Assembly (NCBI GenBank): GCA_964642485.1
Contig: CAZXPA010000008.1
Span: forward strand, 1-19,423
Reading direction: 5' to 3'
DNA length: 19,423 bases
Source: CAZXPA01 sp964642485
Lineage (GTDB): Bacteria; Patescibacteriota; Patescibacteriia; UBA2591; UBA6264
The position numbers and the translations under genes are program-made. This document shows, one piece after another, positions 1 to 7,854 of the stretch (its first letter is position 1; every line of letters starts with the position of its first letter). A model generated the notes under the pieces. It was not told the origin of the DNA. It did not search any database and saw nothing but the letters and a program-made list of their open reading frames with translations.

Positions 1-1981
1 TGTCCTGGACTAAGCCAAAATAACCAAGTTTTTCTTTGTTCAAAGAAATATCTGTCCTGTTTAATCCCCCGGCGCCATACTTTACTTTTTCCTGATCAAG
101 GCCAATTTTGTCAAAAATCAGCTCAATCAGACCTTTGGTTATAAAGTAAATATCTTTGTTTTCTTTAATAATCAATCCAGCCACCTTAGTCTTTTCTCCA
201 GGACAAAAAACCCGACCAATCTCAAAAATCTTAAATTCTGAAAAGTTTCGAGAATTTTTCTCTGCATTTTTCAATAATCCAGGAATTAAACTAATTCGTA
301 AATATTGTTGAGACGGATTTAAAGGATTAGCTATTTCTAAATGCTTGTTTTGTTCAAGATTACTATCAGTAATTGTTTCTTGGCTATAGAATGAATAATT
401 ATAAACCTCGTCAAAGCCACATCCAGTCAGGATATTTTTTAATTCTTTTTCTAAAATAAATTCTTGAAGTTGTTGAGCTGGCTCTAATTTTCCTAAAATT
501 GGCTGAGGAACGATCTTCTCTGTCCCATAAATTCTAACCACTTCTTCAACTAAATCTTCAAAAAGGTTTAAATCTGGCCGATGGGCCGGCGGAGTTATTA
601 AAAATTTTTTACCCCTTACTTTTATTTCTGCCCCTAAATTCTTTAAAATCTTTTTCATTACCTCATCCTTTATTTCTAAACCAATAAACTTTCTTGCTCT
701 TTCAGGGCCAAAAACAATTTCTTTTTTTTGTTTTAATTCTTTGTTTGCCTCTTTGCCTTTAATATCATAATTTTTACTAATTATTTGTCCCTGAGCTAAT
801 TCTTGAATTAACTCAATTGCCCGAGTTAAGCCCCATTCAGGGAAAATCATTGGTAGGCCTTTTTCAAAACGAATTACTGCTTCAGTTCTTAAGCCCAAAC
901 GCCAAGCAGTGCGCCGAATATTAGTTGGATCAAAATTAGCTGACTCAATTACAATTCTCTTTGTCGATTCAGTAATGCCCGAACGTTCACCACCAATAAC
1001 ACCCGCTAAAGCCACTGGTTTTTTAGCATCAGCAATAACTAAATCATTATCAGTTAATTTATATTCCTGAGAATCTAAAGCTAATAATTTTTCTCCTTTT
1101 TTTGCTTTTCGAATAATAATTTTCTTTTCGGCTATTTTATCTGCATCAAAAGCATGTAAGGGCTGACCAACTTCGGTCAAAATATAATTAGTAATATCAA
1201 CCACATTATTAATTGGTTTAATCCCAAGATTACGCAGCCTATCTTGCATCCATTTTGGCGATGGACCAACTTTTATCCCCTCCATAATTACTGCCATATA
1301 CCTAGGACAAAGTTCTGTATCCTGGACTTTAATCTCTAAGGGCGTCTTAGTTAATTTTTGTCTTCTGAGTTTTAGGTCCTGAATTTTTGCTTTAATTCCT
1401 AAAATAGCTCCAACTTCTCGAGCACAACCTAAATGATTAAATAAATCTGGCCGATGAGTTAAGGATTTGTTTTCTAGTTCTAAAATAATATCATCTAAGC
1501 CTAAAGCCTTGGTTAATGGCTGACCAACTTTGGTCTCAGAAGGAAGAATATATATACCTTGATGATCTGGGCCAAATCCTAATTCATCTTCAGCACAAAG
1601 CATGCCCTGAGATTTAACCCCTCTAATGACCGACTCTTTAATTTTAATAATTTTAGCTTTGTCGTCCGTAGACCCTAAAGGGCGAAGGACGGCTCCCTTT
1701 AAAGCCAGAGGTACTTTCTGTCCTGCTTTAATATTAGGAGCGCCACAGACAATTTCTCGTTTTTCTTTACCAGTATTAACAACAGCAACCTGTAATTTAT
1801 CAGCCTGAGGATGATGTTTAATCTTAATAATCTCAGCCACAATTATCTTTTCCAAACCCTGGCTTAATTTAATCACTCCTTCAATCTCAGCTACCTGCAT
1901 ATTTAAAATCTCAGCCAGTTTTTCAGGCTTTACTTTTAAACTCGGTAAAATCTGTTTTAACCAATTATATGACAATCTCAT
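1..1981 (-). CDS. pheT: Phenylalanyl-tRNA synthetase beta subunit, 3' end cut off by the window edge
   Basis: Beta chain of the alpha2beta2 synthetase that charges tRNA-Phe in the cytoplasm. The frame is open from the ATG at 1981 to the left edge, giving 660 residues. It begins MRLSYNWLKQ, typical of PheT. The EMAP/OB-fold tRNA-binding region spans about residues 40-155 (HPQADKLQV, VCGAPNI, RGVKSQGMLCAEDELG). The B3/B4 editing region follows at about 200-390 (NNVVDITNYI, GQPLHAFD, LAGVIGGE), then a B5 domain at about 413-484 (PPAHRPDLNLFEDLVEEVVR) and the start of the catalytic-like module. Usual PheT length is near 790-800, so roughly 130 residues, including the FDX anticodon-binding domain, lie outside the window. 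No Shine-Dalgarno is evident. It lies 166 bp downstream of pheS, probably on the same transcript. Residues 97-107 are encoded by a palindrome (1661-1693) that looks like an insertion in a loop of the OB domain. Confidence 0.96.
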   Translation of the reverse strand, partial: MRLSYNWLKQILPSLKVKPEKLAEILNMQVAEIEGVIKLSQGLEKIIVAEIIKIKHHPQADKLQVAVVNTGKEKREIVCGAPNIKAGQKVPLALKGAVLRPLGSTDDKAKIIKIKESVIRGVKSQGMLCAEDELGFGPDHQGIYILPSETKVGQPLTKALGLDDIILELENKSLTHRPDLFNHLGCAREVGAILGIKAKIQDLKLRRQKLTKTPLEIKVQDTELCPRYMAVIMEGIKVGPSPKWMQDRLRNLGIKPINNVVDITNYILTEVGQPLHAFDADKIAEKKIIIRKAKKGEKLLALDSQEYKLTDNDLVIADAKKPVALAGVIGGERSGITESTKRIVIESANFDPTNIRRTAWRLGLRTEAVIRFEKGLPMIFPEWGLTRAIELIQELAQGQIISKNYDIKGKEANKELKQKKEIVFGPERARKFIGLEIKDEVMKKILKNLGAEIKVRGKKFLITPPAHRPDLNLFEDLVEEVVRIYGTEKIVPQPILGKLEPAQQLQEFILEKELKNILTGCGFDEVYNYSFYSQETITDSNLEQNKHLEIANPLNPSQQYLRISLIPGLLKNAEKNSRNFSEFKIFEIGRVFCPGEKTKVAGLIIKENKDIYFITKGLIELIFDKIGLDQEKVKYGAGGLNRTDISLNKEKLGYFGLVQD
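1661..1693. repeat. Palindromic element inside pheT
   Basis: Outer arms GTCGTCC and GGACGGC pair over seven positions with one G-U. An inner helix CCCT/AGGG closes a two-base loop. It is GC-rich in an AT-rich gene and encodes about residues 97-107 (AVLRPSGSTDD), where the family normally has a short loop before the RGVxSxGML motif. The extra length is my comparison from memory of the family. Confidence 0.6.
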
Positions 1982-2039
1982 GCCAAATTTGTTAAAATTT
2001 TAGAGTGATAATGAATAAAATTTTACTATAAATTTGAGC

Positions 2040-2078
2040 ACCCCCTTCTTTTCGCACAAGCGCGCAAAAGGAGGGGGT
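2040..2078. repeat. Long C/G-rich inverted repeat in the pheS-pheT spacer
   Basis: The arms ACCCCCTTCTTTT and AAAAGGAGGGGGT pair with only a small offset around a CGCACAAGCGCG centre that can pair further (CGC/GCG). It lies in the 166-bp spacer between pheS and pheT. No T-run follows on the minus strand, so a Rho-independent terminator is unlikely. An RNA-processing or mRNA-stability hairpin, or a dispersed repeat, fits better. Confidence 0.6.
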
Positions 2079-2102
2079 AACGATTTTATACCTGAAAAAT
2101 CT

Positions 2103-2147
2103 TCGCCTCTCAACAAGCTCGAGACTCGATTTTATCAGACAAAATCG
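2103..2147. repeat. Tandem small hairpins just after the pheS stop
   Basis: Two adjacent hairpins. TCTC/GAGA at about 2108-2124 encloses the core ACAAGCT, and CGATTTT (2127-2133) pairs with AAAATCG (2141-2147) around a seven-base loop. The first shares the ACAAGCTC core with the palindrome at 19168-19186, which suggests a related repeat. The second abuts the pheS stop codon (2148-2150). Confidence 0.5.
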
Positions 2148-3242
2148 CTAAAATTGTTTAATAAATCTTAAATCTCCTCGATGAAACCAGCGAATATCAT
2201 TAATCTTATGCTTCATCATTACTAATCTATCCAAACCAACCCCAAAAGCAAAACCAGTATAAACGTCTTTTGGATAACCAGCATATTCATATACTTTTGG
2301 ATGAATCATTCCTGAGCCAAGAATTTCTACCCAGCCAGTTTGAGAACAAGCCGGGCAACCCTTTCCCTGACAATTTAAACAAGCAAAATCCATTTCAAAA
2401 CTCGGTTCAGTAAAAGGAAAATAACTTGGTCTTAATCTAATTTTAACTTCTCTCTTAAATAAAACGTTTAAAAAGCTTTTCAAGGTATAAATTAAATTAG
2501 CTACTGAAATTTCTTTATCAACCACAAAGCCCTCTATTTGATAAAGGGTGTGTTCATGAGAGGCATCTGTGGCTTCATGACGAAAGCATTTACCAATTAC
2601 ACAAACCTTTAAAGGCGGCTTTTTCTTTTCCATCACCCTAAGCTGCATTGGCGAGGTATGGGTTCTTAACAATAATTTTGATTTTTGATTTTTGGTGGGC
2701 TTGAGGTGGTTTGGCCTCTTTGATTTTACATAGAATGTGTCCCACATATCCCGGGCTGGATGACCTTCAGGAATATTTAAGGCCTCAAAATTATAATAAT
2801 CTGTTTCTAATTCCCGTCCCTCTAAAATCTCAAAGCCCATTGAAGAAAAAATATCAGCCACTTTATAACGGGCCTGAGTTAAAGGATGCAAACGCCCAAG
2901 TTCTATTTTCTTGCCTGGTAAAGTAATCCTTAACTGACCGCCGATTGCTGATTGCTGCCTCTGGCCCGGGGCCAACGGCCCATAGGGATTGCTGATTGCC
3001 AACAGTTGATGTTTTTTCTGATTTACGTTCTTCTCTATCTTGCCTTTTACCTCATTCGCCAAGGCACCTACTTTAAATTTCTCTTCTTTCGACAAATTTT
3101 TAATGCTTCGCAAAATCTTAGTTAATTGGCCATCCTGCCGACCTAAATATTTCCGCCAAATCTTATCTAAAGAGGACAAATCTTTAGCTTGACTAATCTC
3201 TTTTAAAGCCTTGCTTTTTAATTGTTTAATTTGATCAATCAT
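2148..3242 (-). CDS. pheS: Phenylalanyl-tRNA synthetase alpha subunit
   Basis: Catalytic chain of PheRS, a class II synthetase, 364 residues. The N-terminal coiled-coil (about 1-80) is followed by LPGKKIELGRLHPLTQ. Motif 2 is at about 211-235 (CFRHEATDASHEHTLYQIEG), and a CxxC-4-CxxC zinc-type knuckle sits at C288, C291, C296 and C299, leading into GWVEILGSGMIHP. Motif 3 is at about 330-351 (GFAFGVGLDRLVMMKH). All expected catalytic motifs are present. The protein is some 20-30 residues longer than I expect for the family; the excess maps to residues 82-100, a GC-rich stretch flanked by a 13-base direct repeat. The start overlaps the stop of the upstream membrane-protein gene by four bases (ATGA), implying translational coupling, and AAAGG lies nearby upstream. 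Confidence 0.97.
   Translation of the reverse strand: MIDQIKQLKSKALKEISQAKDLSSLDKIWRKYLGRQDGQLTKILRSIKNLSKEEKFKVGALANEVKGKIEKNVNQKKHQLLAISNPYGPLAPGQRQQSAIGGQLRITLPGKKIELGRLHPLTQARYKVADIFSSMGFEILEGRELETDYYNFEALNIPEGHPARDMWDTFYVKSKRPNHLKPTKNQKSKLLLRTHTSPMQLRVMEKKKPPLKVCVIGKCFRHEATDASHEHTLYQIEGFVVDKEISVANLIYTLKSFLNVLFKREVKIRLRPSYFPFTEPSFEMDFACLNCQGKGCPACSQTGWVEILGSGMIHPKVYEYAGYPKDVYTGFAFGVGLDRLVMMKHKINDIRWFHRGDLRFIKQF
2943..2999. repeat. GC-rich in-frame insertion in pheS flanked by a 13-base direct repeat
   Basis: GATTGCTGATTGC occurs at 2943-2955 and again at 2987-2999. Between the copies is a GC-rich palindromic run (GGCCCGGGGCC and GGCCAACGGCC). It encodes about residues 82-100 of PheS, between the N-terminal coiled coil and the catalytic domain, a region that tolerates length change. 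Confidence 0.55.
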
Positions 3243-3622
3243 ACCTTATGCCTTTTGCGTGAAGAAAGAAAGAAAAATTCTAAAAAGATTAAAAATAAGG
3301 CTAATAATAGCCCGTTCCACCATTTTAAAAGATTTAGCCCCTGAAGTAAAATCAGGCCAACAATTAAAAGACTAATCCAAATGCCCTGCCGAAAAGCAAC
3401 TTCAACTTGTTTAAAAACCGGCCCCCGGCTTAAACGAACTCTGATAATAAAGCCAATGATAGCGGCAGTCCCAACAATAGCTAAAAATAAGCTGAAGTAG
3501 AATAAAATAAAACCAATTAAGCCGGTTTCTACTGGATTAATGAAAAAAAGAAGCAAAACCCAGGCTAACCAACAAATAATAGTTAAAATAACCATTAAAT
3601 TAAGATACTTTTTTAAAGTCAT
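3239..3622 (-). CDS. Small four-helix membrane protein of unknown function
   Basis: 127 residues with four predicted transmembrane segments at about 8-28, 33-62, 80-99 and 103-120, a basic loop between helices 2 and 3 (RVRLSRGPVFKQVEVAFRQG) and a basic C-terminus (SSRKRHKV). No catalytic motif is visible. Its stop overlaps the pheS start by four bases, so the two are almost certainly co-transcribed and translationally coupled. I recall similar small membrane proteins beside pheS in Patescibacteria, which is the best taxonomic hint in this part of the window, but I have not checked it. No Shine-Dalgarno is seen at the ATG. The function is not known to me. Confidence 0.8.
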   Translation of the reverse strand: MTLKKYLNLMVILTIICWLAWVLLLFFINPVETGLIGFILFYFSLFLAIVGTAAIIGFIIRVRLSRGPVFKQVEVAFRQGIWISLLIVGLILLQGLNLLKWWNGLLLALFLIFLEFFFLSSRKRHKV

Positions 3623-3689
3623 AGAAAATCATTTTAACATTTTAATATGATAACATCATAACATTTAAAATACTTATTAGCAAGATTTT

Positions 3690-6659
3690 TTACTCTTGTC
3701 GATACTCGCAAATATTATAAAAATCACACCACTTGCATTTCCAGCCTGGTCTAGGTGGAAAATCACCTTTTTTTATTTGCTCAATTGTTTTAATAATTTT
3801 TTCTTTTATTTTTTCTAAATCTTCAGGCTGGCCAAGAAAATAAACTCTTTCTCCGCTCTCTAAATAATAAAAGGTTAAACGACTAATTGGTTTATCAAAT
3901 GTGTCTGGTAAATTCTCTGCGGCTAATTGATAAATATAAAGTTGTTGTTTTTTACTTAAATCAAGACTCCCGCCCTTATTTTTTCCTGTCTTGTAATCAA
4001 TAATCTCGTATCCTTGTTTATCTTCGTCAATTCGATCAATTACTCCTTTAATAAGATATTGACCTAGTTTAAAATTAAAACCTTTTTCTAAATACTTTAT
4101 CTTGGGAGAATTTTTAACAAAATCATCATAAAACATCTTCAAAGCCTTTTTTCCTTTTTCTTTGTATTTTTCTTGATGCTCTTTATCATCATACCACTCA
4201 TCAATCCATGATTGTTGGTATATTTTAAGTAAATCATCAAAAGATGACTTAACCCTTGACTGCTTCTTGTCTTTTTTGGCAAACAGGTCTGCTTGAATTG
4301 ATTTCTTCTGAACCAGCCAGCTGTGTAAAAATTGGTAAAGAGTGTTATGAAGACTTTTGCCAAAACTAAATGTATGCCGGCCTCGACGAGGAATCTTTAA
4401 GATAAAGGCAAACTTGTACTGGAGGGGGCAGGTTTCAAAAGCTGTTAACTGGGAAAAACTAAATTTCAGGGGTAGAGACACAGCTGGCTTTTGCTCTTTG
4501 CCCTTTTTAAAAACAATTGATTTTGATAAATAATCAATTGTTAATTTTACTTTTAAGGGTTTTTCTTTTTTGACTAAACCTAATTCATATAAAAAGCGAG
4601 ATGATTTCTTTGTTGTTCTCCCGCCATAATCTTCGGCTGAAGTTAAGAAAAGACCGTCCTTAGCTCTGGTTAGAGCAACATAAAATAAACGACGTTCTTC
4701 TTGGAGATGAATATCACCTTCAGGGATAATCTCTTTAATTAAAGCCTCTGGTAATTCGATTGCCTCACGACGTTCAATTGTAGGGAAACGCCTGTCAACT
4801 AAATTAACAATAAAAACATATTTAAATTCTAATCCTTTAGCACTATGGATTGTCGTAATTTTAACTGCTTCTGGGCCAGCTTCGGCTTCAACCCCAATAC
4901 CACCAGTATCACCAGTAGCAATCATTAACCCAATCAGCCGAGTAAAGTTAGCCACTGATTTATCAAAGTTAACCGCTTCAAAATTTTTTACCTTTTTAAA
5001 AAACTGATTAAGCCAAAAAATGTTTTGATTATCTTCCTGGCTGGATAAAATCTTTAAATACCCGCTTTGTTCTAAAAAAGCATAAATAATCCTACTCACT
5101 GGTTCGGTTTTAGCCATTTCTGTGTGTTGATCAATCCAGGACAAAAACTTGTTTAATTGTTCAACTACTTTGGCTGAAAGGTTGGGAATAGCAACCGCCC
5201 TTTGCATTGCTTCATAAAAAGACCAGTTTTTCTTGTGGGCAAAATGAGTTAAATGAGACAAGTCATCATTGCTGATCTTTTTAGCAAAAATCGGTGAAGT
5301 TAAAATGCGATAAACTGCCGGGCTTTCATGATAATTATCAAGTAATTTAAGATAAGATAAGATGTCTAAGATAACTGGTTTGGAGAATAAGCCGGTTCGA
5401 GCTAAAAACTGATTAGGAATATCAGCTGAGCGCAAAGCCTGACAAAAAATTTCAGCTTGATTATTAGCCCGGACTAAAACGGCAAAATCGTTCCAGCTTG
5501 CCTGCCTGTCTTTTTGTTTAAGCTCAATAATCTTCTTAATCACTTCCCTGGCCTCATCTTCCCGGGTTTTAAAATGGAGGTGAGCAATTTCCCCTCTACC
5601 TTTTCTTTCTGTTTGAAGTTTTTTAATAATTTGTTTTTCTTGGGCTTCTAATCTGGCCGGGTTGTTTAATTGAATAAATTGATAAGCTAAATCAAGAATA
5701 TTTTGTTTAGAGCGGTAATTTTTAATTAAAACCGCCTGCTCTGATTTGGGGTAATCTTTTTTAAACTGAATTACATTATTATATGAAGCCCCGCGGAACA
5801 AAAACACAGCCTGGTCATCGTCAGAAACAACGGTTAAATTATTCTTTGGTTTAGCCAACGTCTGCAATAATTTATACTGAGCCCAATTAGTATCCTGAAA
5901 TTCATCGACTAAAATATATTTAAACTGCTGTTGATATCTTTTTAAAATCTGGGGTCTTTTTTTAAAAAGCTCTAAGGTGTAATTAATTAAATCACCAAAA
6001 TCAAGAACCTGGTTTTCTAAAAGTAACTGTTGATAAGTGTGATAAGCTTCAGCTACCTCTTTTAAACGACTGGCTTCTTGCCCAACCATTTCATCTGACA
6101 TTGTAGAATCTTTATCCATTTTTAAGTTTTCAACATATTCTAAATACTCTTCGGGGCCAATTAACTCATCTTTAGCCCGGGAAAAATGCTTAACCAAGCT
6201 TTGGATAAACCTGGTCGGGTTGCCTAACGGCCGATAATAATCAAGGTTAAACTTGTCAAAGTTCTCTTGAACTAAAAAACATTGTTGGGCTTGGTCAAGT
6301 AATTTAAAATTCAAAGGCAAACCAATGTCTAAAGCATGGGCTTGTAAGATTCTTTCACAAAATGAATGAAAAGTAGAAACCCAAAGATCAACATAGCCAT
6401 AAGGTAATAATCTATCCACTCTTTCTTCCATTTCTTGAGCCGCCTTATCAGTAAAAGTTAAAGCTAAAACCTGATCAGTTTTGGCCAGGTTATTTAAAAT
6501 CAACCAAGCAAGCCGCTTGGTTATAACTGTTGTCTTGCCTGTGCCCGCACCAGCAATAATCAAAAGAGGGCCTTGACCATGAGTTACCGCCTGTTTTTGC
6601 TCAGGGTTAAGGTCTTTTAAGATTTTTTTCACCAACTCTCTTTCCGCCATACCAAGCAT
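3690..6659 (-). CDS. UvrD/PcrA-type superfamily 1 DNA helicase fused to an Fe-S PD-(D/E)XK nuclease
   Basis: 989 residues. The helicase part carries Walker A GAGTGKTT at 37-44, motif II VDEFQDTNWAQ at about 250-260, motif III SDDDQAVFLFRGA, motif IV NYRS, motif V TTIHSAKGLEF near 603 and motif VI FYVALTRAKD near 660. From about 735 a RecB-family nuclease follows: FSQLTAFETCPLQYKF, then the GKSLH histidine motif, GVIDRID near 871 and the catalytic IIDYKTG near 890, and QLYIYQLAAE. Four cysteines (one in CPLQY, three in CKWCDFYNIC at the C-terminus) match the 4Fe-4S arrangement of AddB- and Cas4-type nucleases. It therefore resembles a one-chain end-processing helicase-nuclease (AddA/AdnAB/RecB-like) for recombination or repair rather than plain UvrD. 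An in-frame ATG at 6650 is an alternative start; neither has a good Shine-Dalgarno. A terminator lies upstream, so it is probably transcribed alone. Confidence 0.93.
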   Translation of the reverse strand: MLGMAERELVKKILKDLNPEQKQAVTHGQGPLLIIAGAGTGKTTVITKRLAWLILNNLAKTDQVLALTFTDKAAQEMEERVDRLLPYGYVDLWVSTFHSFCERILQAHALDIGLPLNFKLLDQAQQCFLVQENFDKFNLDYYRPLGNPTRFIQSLVKHFSRAKDELIGPEEYLEYVENLKMDKDSTMSDEMVGQEASRLKEVAEAYHTYQQLLLENQVLDFGDLINYTLELFKKRPQILKRYQQQFKYILVDEFQDTNWAQYKLLQTLAKPKNNLTVVSDDDQAVFLFRGASYNNVIQFKKDYPKSEQAVLIKNYRSKQNILDLAYQFIQLNNPARLEAQEKQIIKKLQTERKGRGEIAHLHFKTREDEAREVIKKIIELKQKDRQASWNDFAVLVRANNQAEIFCQALRSADIPNQFLARTGLFSKPVILDILSYLKLLDNYHESPAVYRILTSPIFAKKISNDDLSHLTHFAHKKNWSFYEAMQRAVAIPNLSAKVVEQLNKFLSWIDQHTEMAKTEPVSRIIYAFLEQSGYLKILSSQEDNQNIFWLNQFFKKVKNFEAVNFDKSVANFTRLIGLMIATGDTGGIGVEAEAGPEAVKITTIHSAKGLEFKYVFIVNLVDRRFPTIERREAIELPEALIKEIIPEGDIHLQEERRLFYVALTRAKDGLFLTSAEDYGGRTTKKSSRFLYELGLVKKEKPLKVKLTIDYLSKSIVFKKGKEQKPAVSLPLKFSFSQLTAFETCPLQYKFAFILKIPRRGRHTFSFGKSLHNTLYQFLHSWLVQKKSIQADLFAKKDKKQSRVKSSFDDLLKIYQQSWIDEWYDDKEHQEKYKEKGKKALKMFYDDFVKNSPKIKYLEKGFNFKLGQYLIKGVIDRIDEDKQGYEIIDYKTGKNKGGSLDLSKKQQLYIYQLAAENLPDTFDKPISRLTFYYLESGERVYFLGQPEDLEKIKEKIIKTIEQIKKGDFPPRPGWKCKWCDFYNICEYRQE

Positions 6660-6689
6660 CTTAACATAGAAATATCTTTATGTCGAGCT

Positions 6690-6695
6690 ATTATA
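6690..6695 (-). promoter_or_regulatory. Likely -10 box for the helicase-nuclease gene
   Basis: A perfect TATAAT reads on the minus strand 31 bases upstream of the ATG at 6659. No convincing -35 is seen at 16-18 bases. It lies between the tatD terminator and the helicase start, where a promoter is expected. Expected transcript start is near 6683. Confidence 0.45.
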
Positions 6696-6731
6696 AAATC
6701 CCAACTTGGCAGAATTATAAATTGTGTTCTT

Positions 6732-6774
6732 CTAAAAAAAGAACAGCCAGGTCAGATGACCGGCTGTTTTTTAT
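6732..6774. terminator. Bidirectional Rho-independent terminator after tatD
   Basis: AACAGCC and GGTC (6742-6753, one bulged A) pair with GACC and GGCTGTT (6758-6768) around a four-base loop. The stem is flanked by T-runs on both strands: TTTTTT after it on plus, and TTCTTTTTTT after it on minus. On the minus strand it lies just beyond the tatD stop at 6782 and would end that transcript. Confidence 0.85.
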
Positions 6775-6781
6775 TAATAAA

Positions 6782-7615
6782 CTATAACCTAAACAACTTT
6801 TTTGCGTTCTTGGTAGTTGTCTCAACCACCTTTTCAAAAGAAATATTCTTTATCTCAGCAATCTTTTGAGCCATAAAACGGATATAAACAGGCTCATTTC
6901 TCTGCCCCCGATAAGGTTCAGGGGCTAAAAATGGACAATCGGTTTCTAATAAAATTTTATTTAAGGGAGATCTCTCAACTACTTGTAAAAGTTCAGGAGT
7001 GGCGTTTTTAAAAGTAATTGGGCCAGTAAAACCAATAAAAAAGCCTAAATTTAAATATTCTTGAGCCATGCCCCAATCAGCTGAAAAACAATGAATCATT
7101 CCTGGAGGAATTTGTTTTAAATCTTTAATGATTTTTAATAATTCTATATAGGCGTCTTTAGGATTTTCTTTACTCCCTCGGCAATGAAGAATTATTGGTA
7201 AATTAAACTCTTGGGCTAATTCAAGGTGCTTTAAAAAAACCTCCTTTTGGTCTTCTTTATTCTCCTTAGTTTGATAAAAATCCAAACCTGTTTCCCCTAT
7301 TGCTTTAACTAGGTCTTTATTTTTCCGAATTAAATCTGCATATTCTTCTCGGTTGAATGCTTCATCTTTTACCCTGTTAAATTGCTTTGCACCCGCTCCG
7401 CGGGATTTAACAGGGTGAACATGAATCGGATGAAGTCCAATAGCCGCATAGCAATTTTTAAATTTCTTAGCAATTTCTATTGCTTTTTGACTGGTTTGTA
7501 AGTTTGAGCCAACATTAATTACTGTTTTTAATCCATTTTTAAAATTTTGCTCAATTACCTGAGCATAATCATTTTTAAAAGCTTGAAAATTTAAATGGGC
7601 GTGCGTGTCAATCAT
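6782..7615 (-). CDS. tatD: TatD-family metal-dependent deoxyribonuclease
   Basis: 277 residues, a TIM-barrel metallo-hydrolase of the amidohydrolase superfamily that degrades DNA in the cytoplasm. Metal-site residues are all present: the HxH of MIDTHAHLNF (H5, H7), the bridging Glu of AIGETGLDFY, the His of ILHCRG, the His of MIHCFSA and the Asp of LLETDCPFLAPEP, followed by the family signature YRGQRNEP. Length is slightly above the usual 255-265. The extra residues (about 67-82) are encoded by a palindrome at 7371-7416 in the loop after GLHPIH. The ATG at 7615 has AAGG seven bases upstream, a fair Shine-Dalgarno. It is followed by a strong terminator and so looks monocistronic, with its promoter inside the gap toward copA. 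Confidence 0.95.
   Translation of the reverse strand: MIDTHAHLNFQAFKNDYAQVIEQNFKNGLKTVINVGSNLQTSQKAIEIAKKFKNCYAAIGLHPIHVHPVKSRGAGAKQFNRVKDEAFNREEYADLIRKNKDLVKAIGETGLDFYQTKENKEDQKEVFLKHLELAQEFNLPIILHCRGSKENPKDAYIELLKIIKDLKQIPPGMIHCFSADWGMAQEYLNLGFFIGFTGPITFKNATPELLQVVERSPLNKILLETDCPFLAPEPYRGQRNEPVYIRFMAQKIAEIKNISFEKVVETTTKNAKKLFRL
7371..7416. repeat. Palindromic element inserted in frame in tatD
   Basis: Perfect 12-base arms ACCCTGTTAAAT (7371-7382) and ATTTAACAGGGT (7405-7416) enclose a second perfect hairpin CCCGC-TCC-GCGGG (7392-7404). The unit is in frame and encodes about residues 67-82 (HPVKSRGAGAKQFNRV) in a loop after the GLHPIH motif. The same 12-mer arm recurs exactly at 15342-15353, in an intergenic palindrome. 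This is the clearest coding insertion in the window. Confidence 0.8.
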
Positions 7616-7750
7616 CCCTCACCTTTTAGAGATGCATTTTAAATACATCAATTTATTATCATTTAGTTATCTATTCTTATATTACATTGTACTAAATTTC
7701 TTAACTCTTCACAACCAAATATACTTACCAAAGACTGGGGATAAGGCCTA

Positions 7751-7778
7751 TTGCTTTTTATTGCCAAATCAGTATAAT
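7751..7778 (+). promoter_or_regulatory. Possible plus-strand promoter ahead of the structured element
   Basis: TTGCTT (7751-7756), a 16-base spacer and a perfect TATAAT (7773-7778). The predicted start would be near 7785. It faces the nested inverted repeats at 7809-8015 and the terminator at 8028-8048, and no plausible plus-strand protein gene follows. In AT-rich DNA such matches arise by chance, so confidence is modest. Confidence 0.4.
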
Positions 7779-7854
7779 ATTCAACAAGGAGGACAAATAT
7801 TAAAACAATTTGCCAGTGAAATGCGACTAACACCCGCATTACTCGGCAAAGAAC

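Noticed and set aside
1626..1808. Plus-strand ORF of 60 codons inside pheT
   Set aside because: It lies wholly inside a well-supported pheT frame with clear family motifs and has no recognisable sequence of its own.
3239..3242. Possible recoding of TGA as glycine (as in Gracilibacteria/SR1)
   Set aside because: TGA ends the small membrane gene exactly at the coupled pheS start, and I noticed no in-frame TGA in the core genes, so the standard bacterial code fits.
4139..4363. 74-codon minus-strand ORF in another frame of the helicase-nuclease gene
   Set aside because: The helicase-nuclease frame is intact through this stretch; this is a shadow frame rich in Lys codons from AT-rich sequence.
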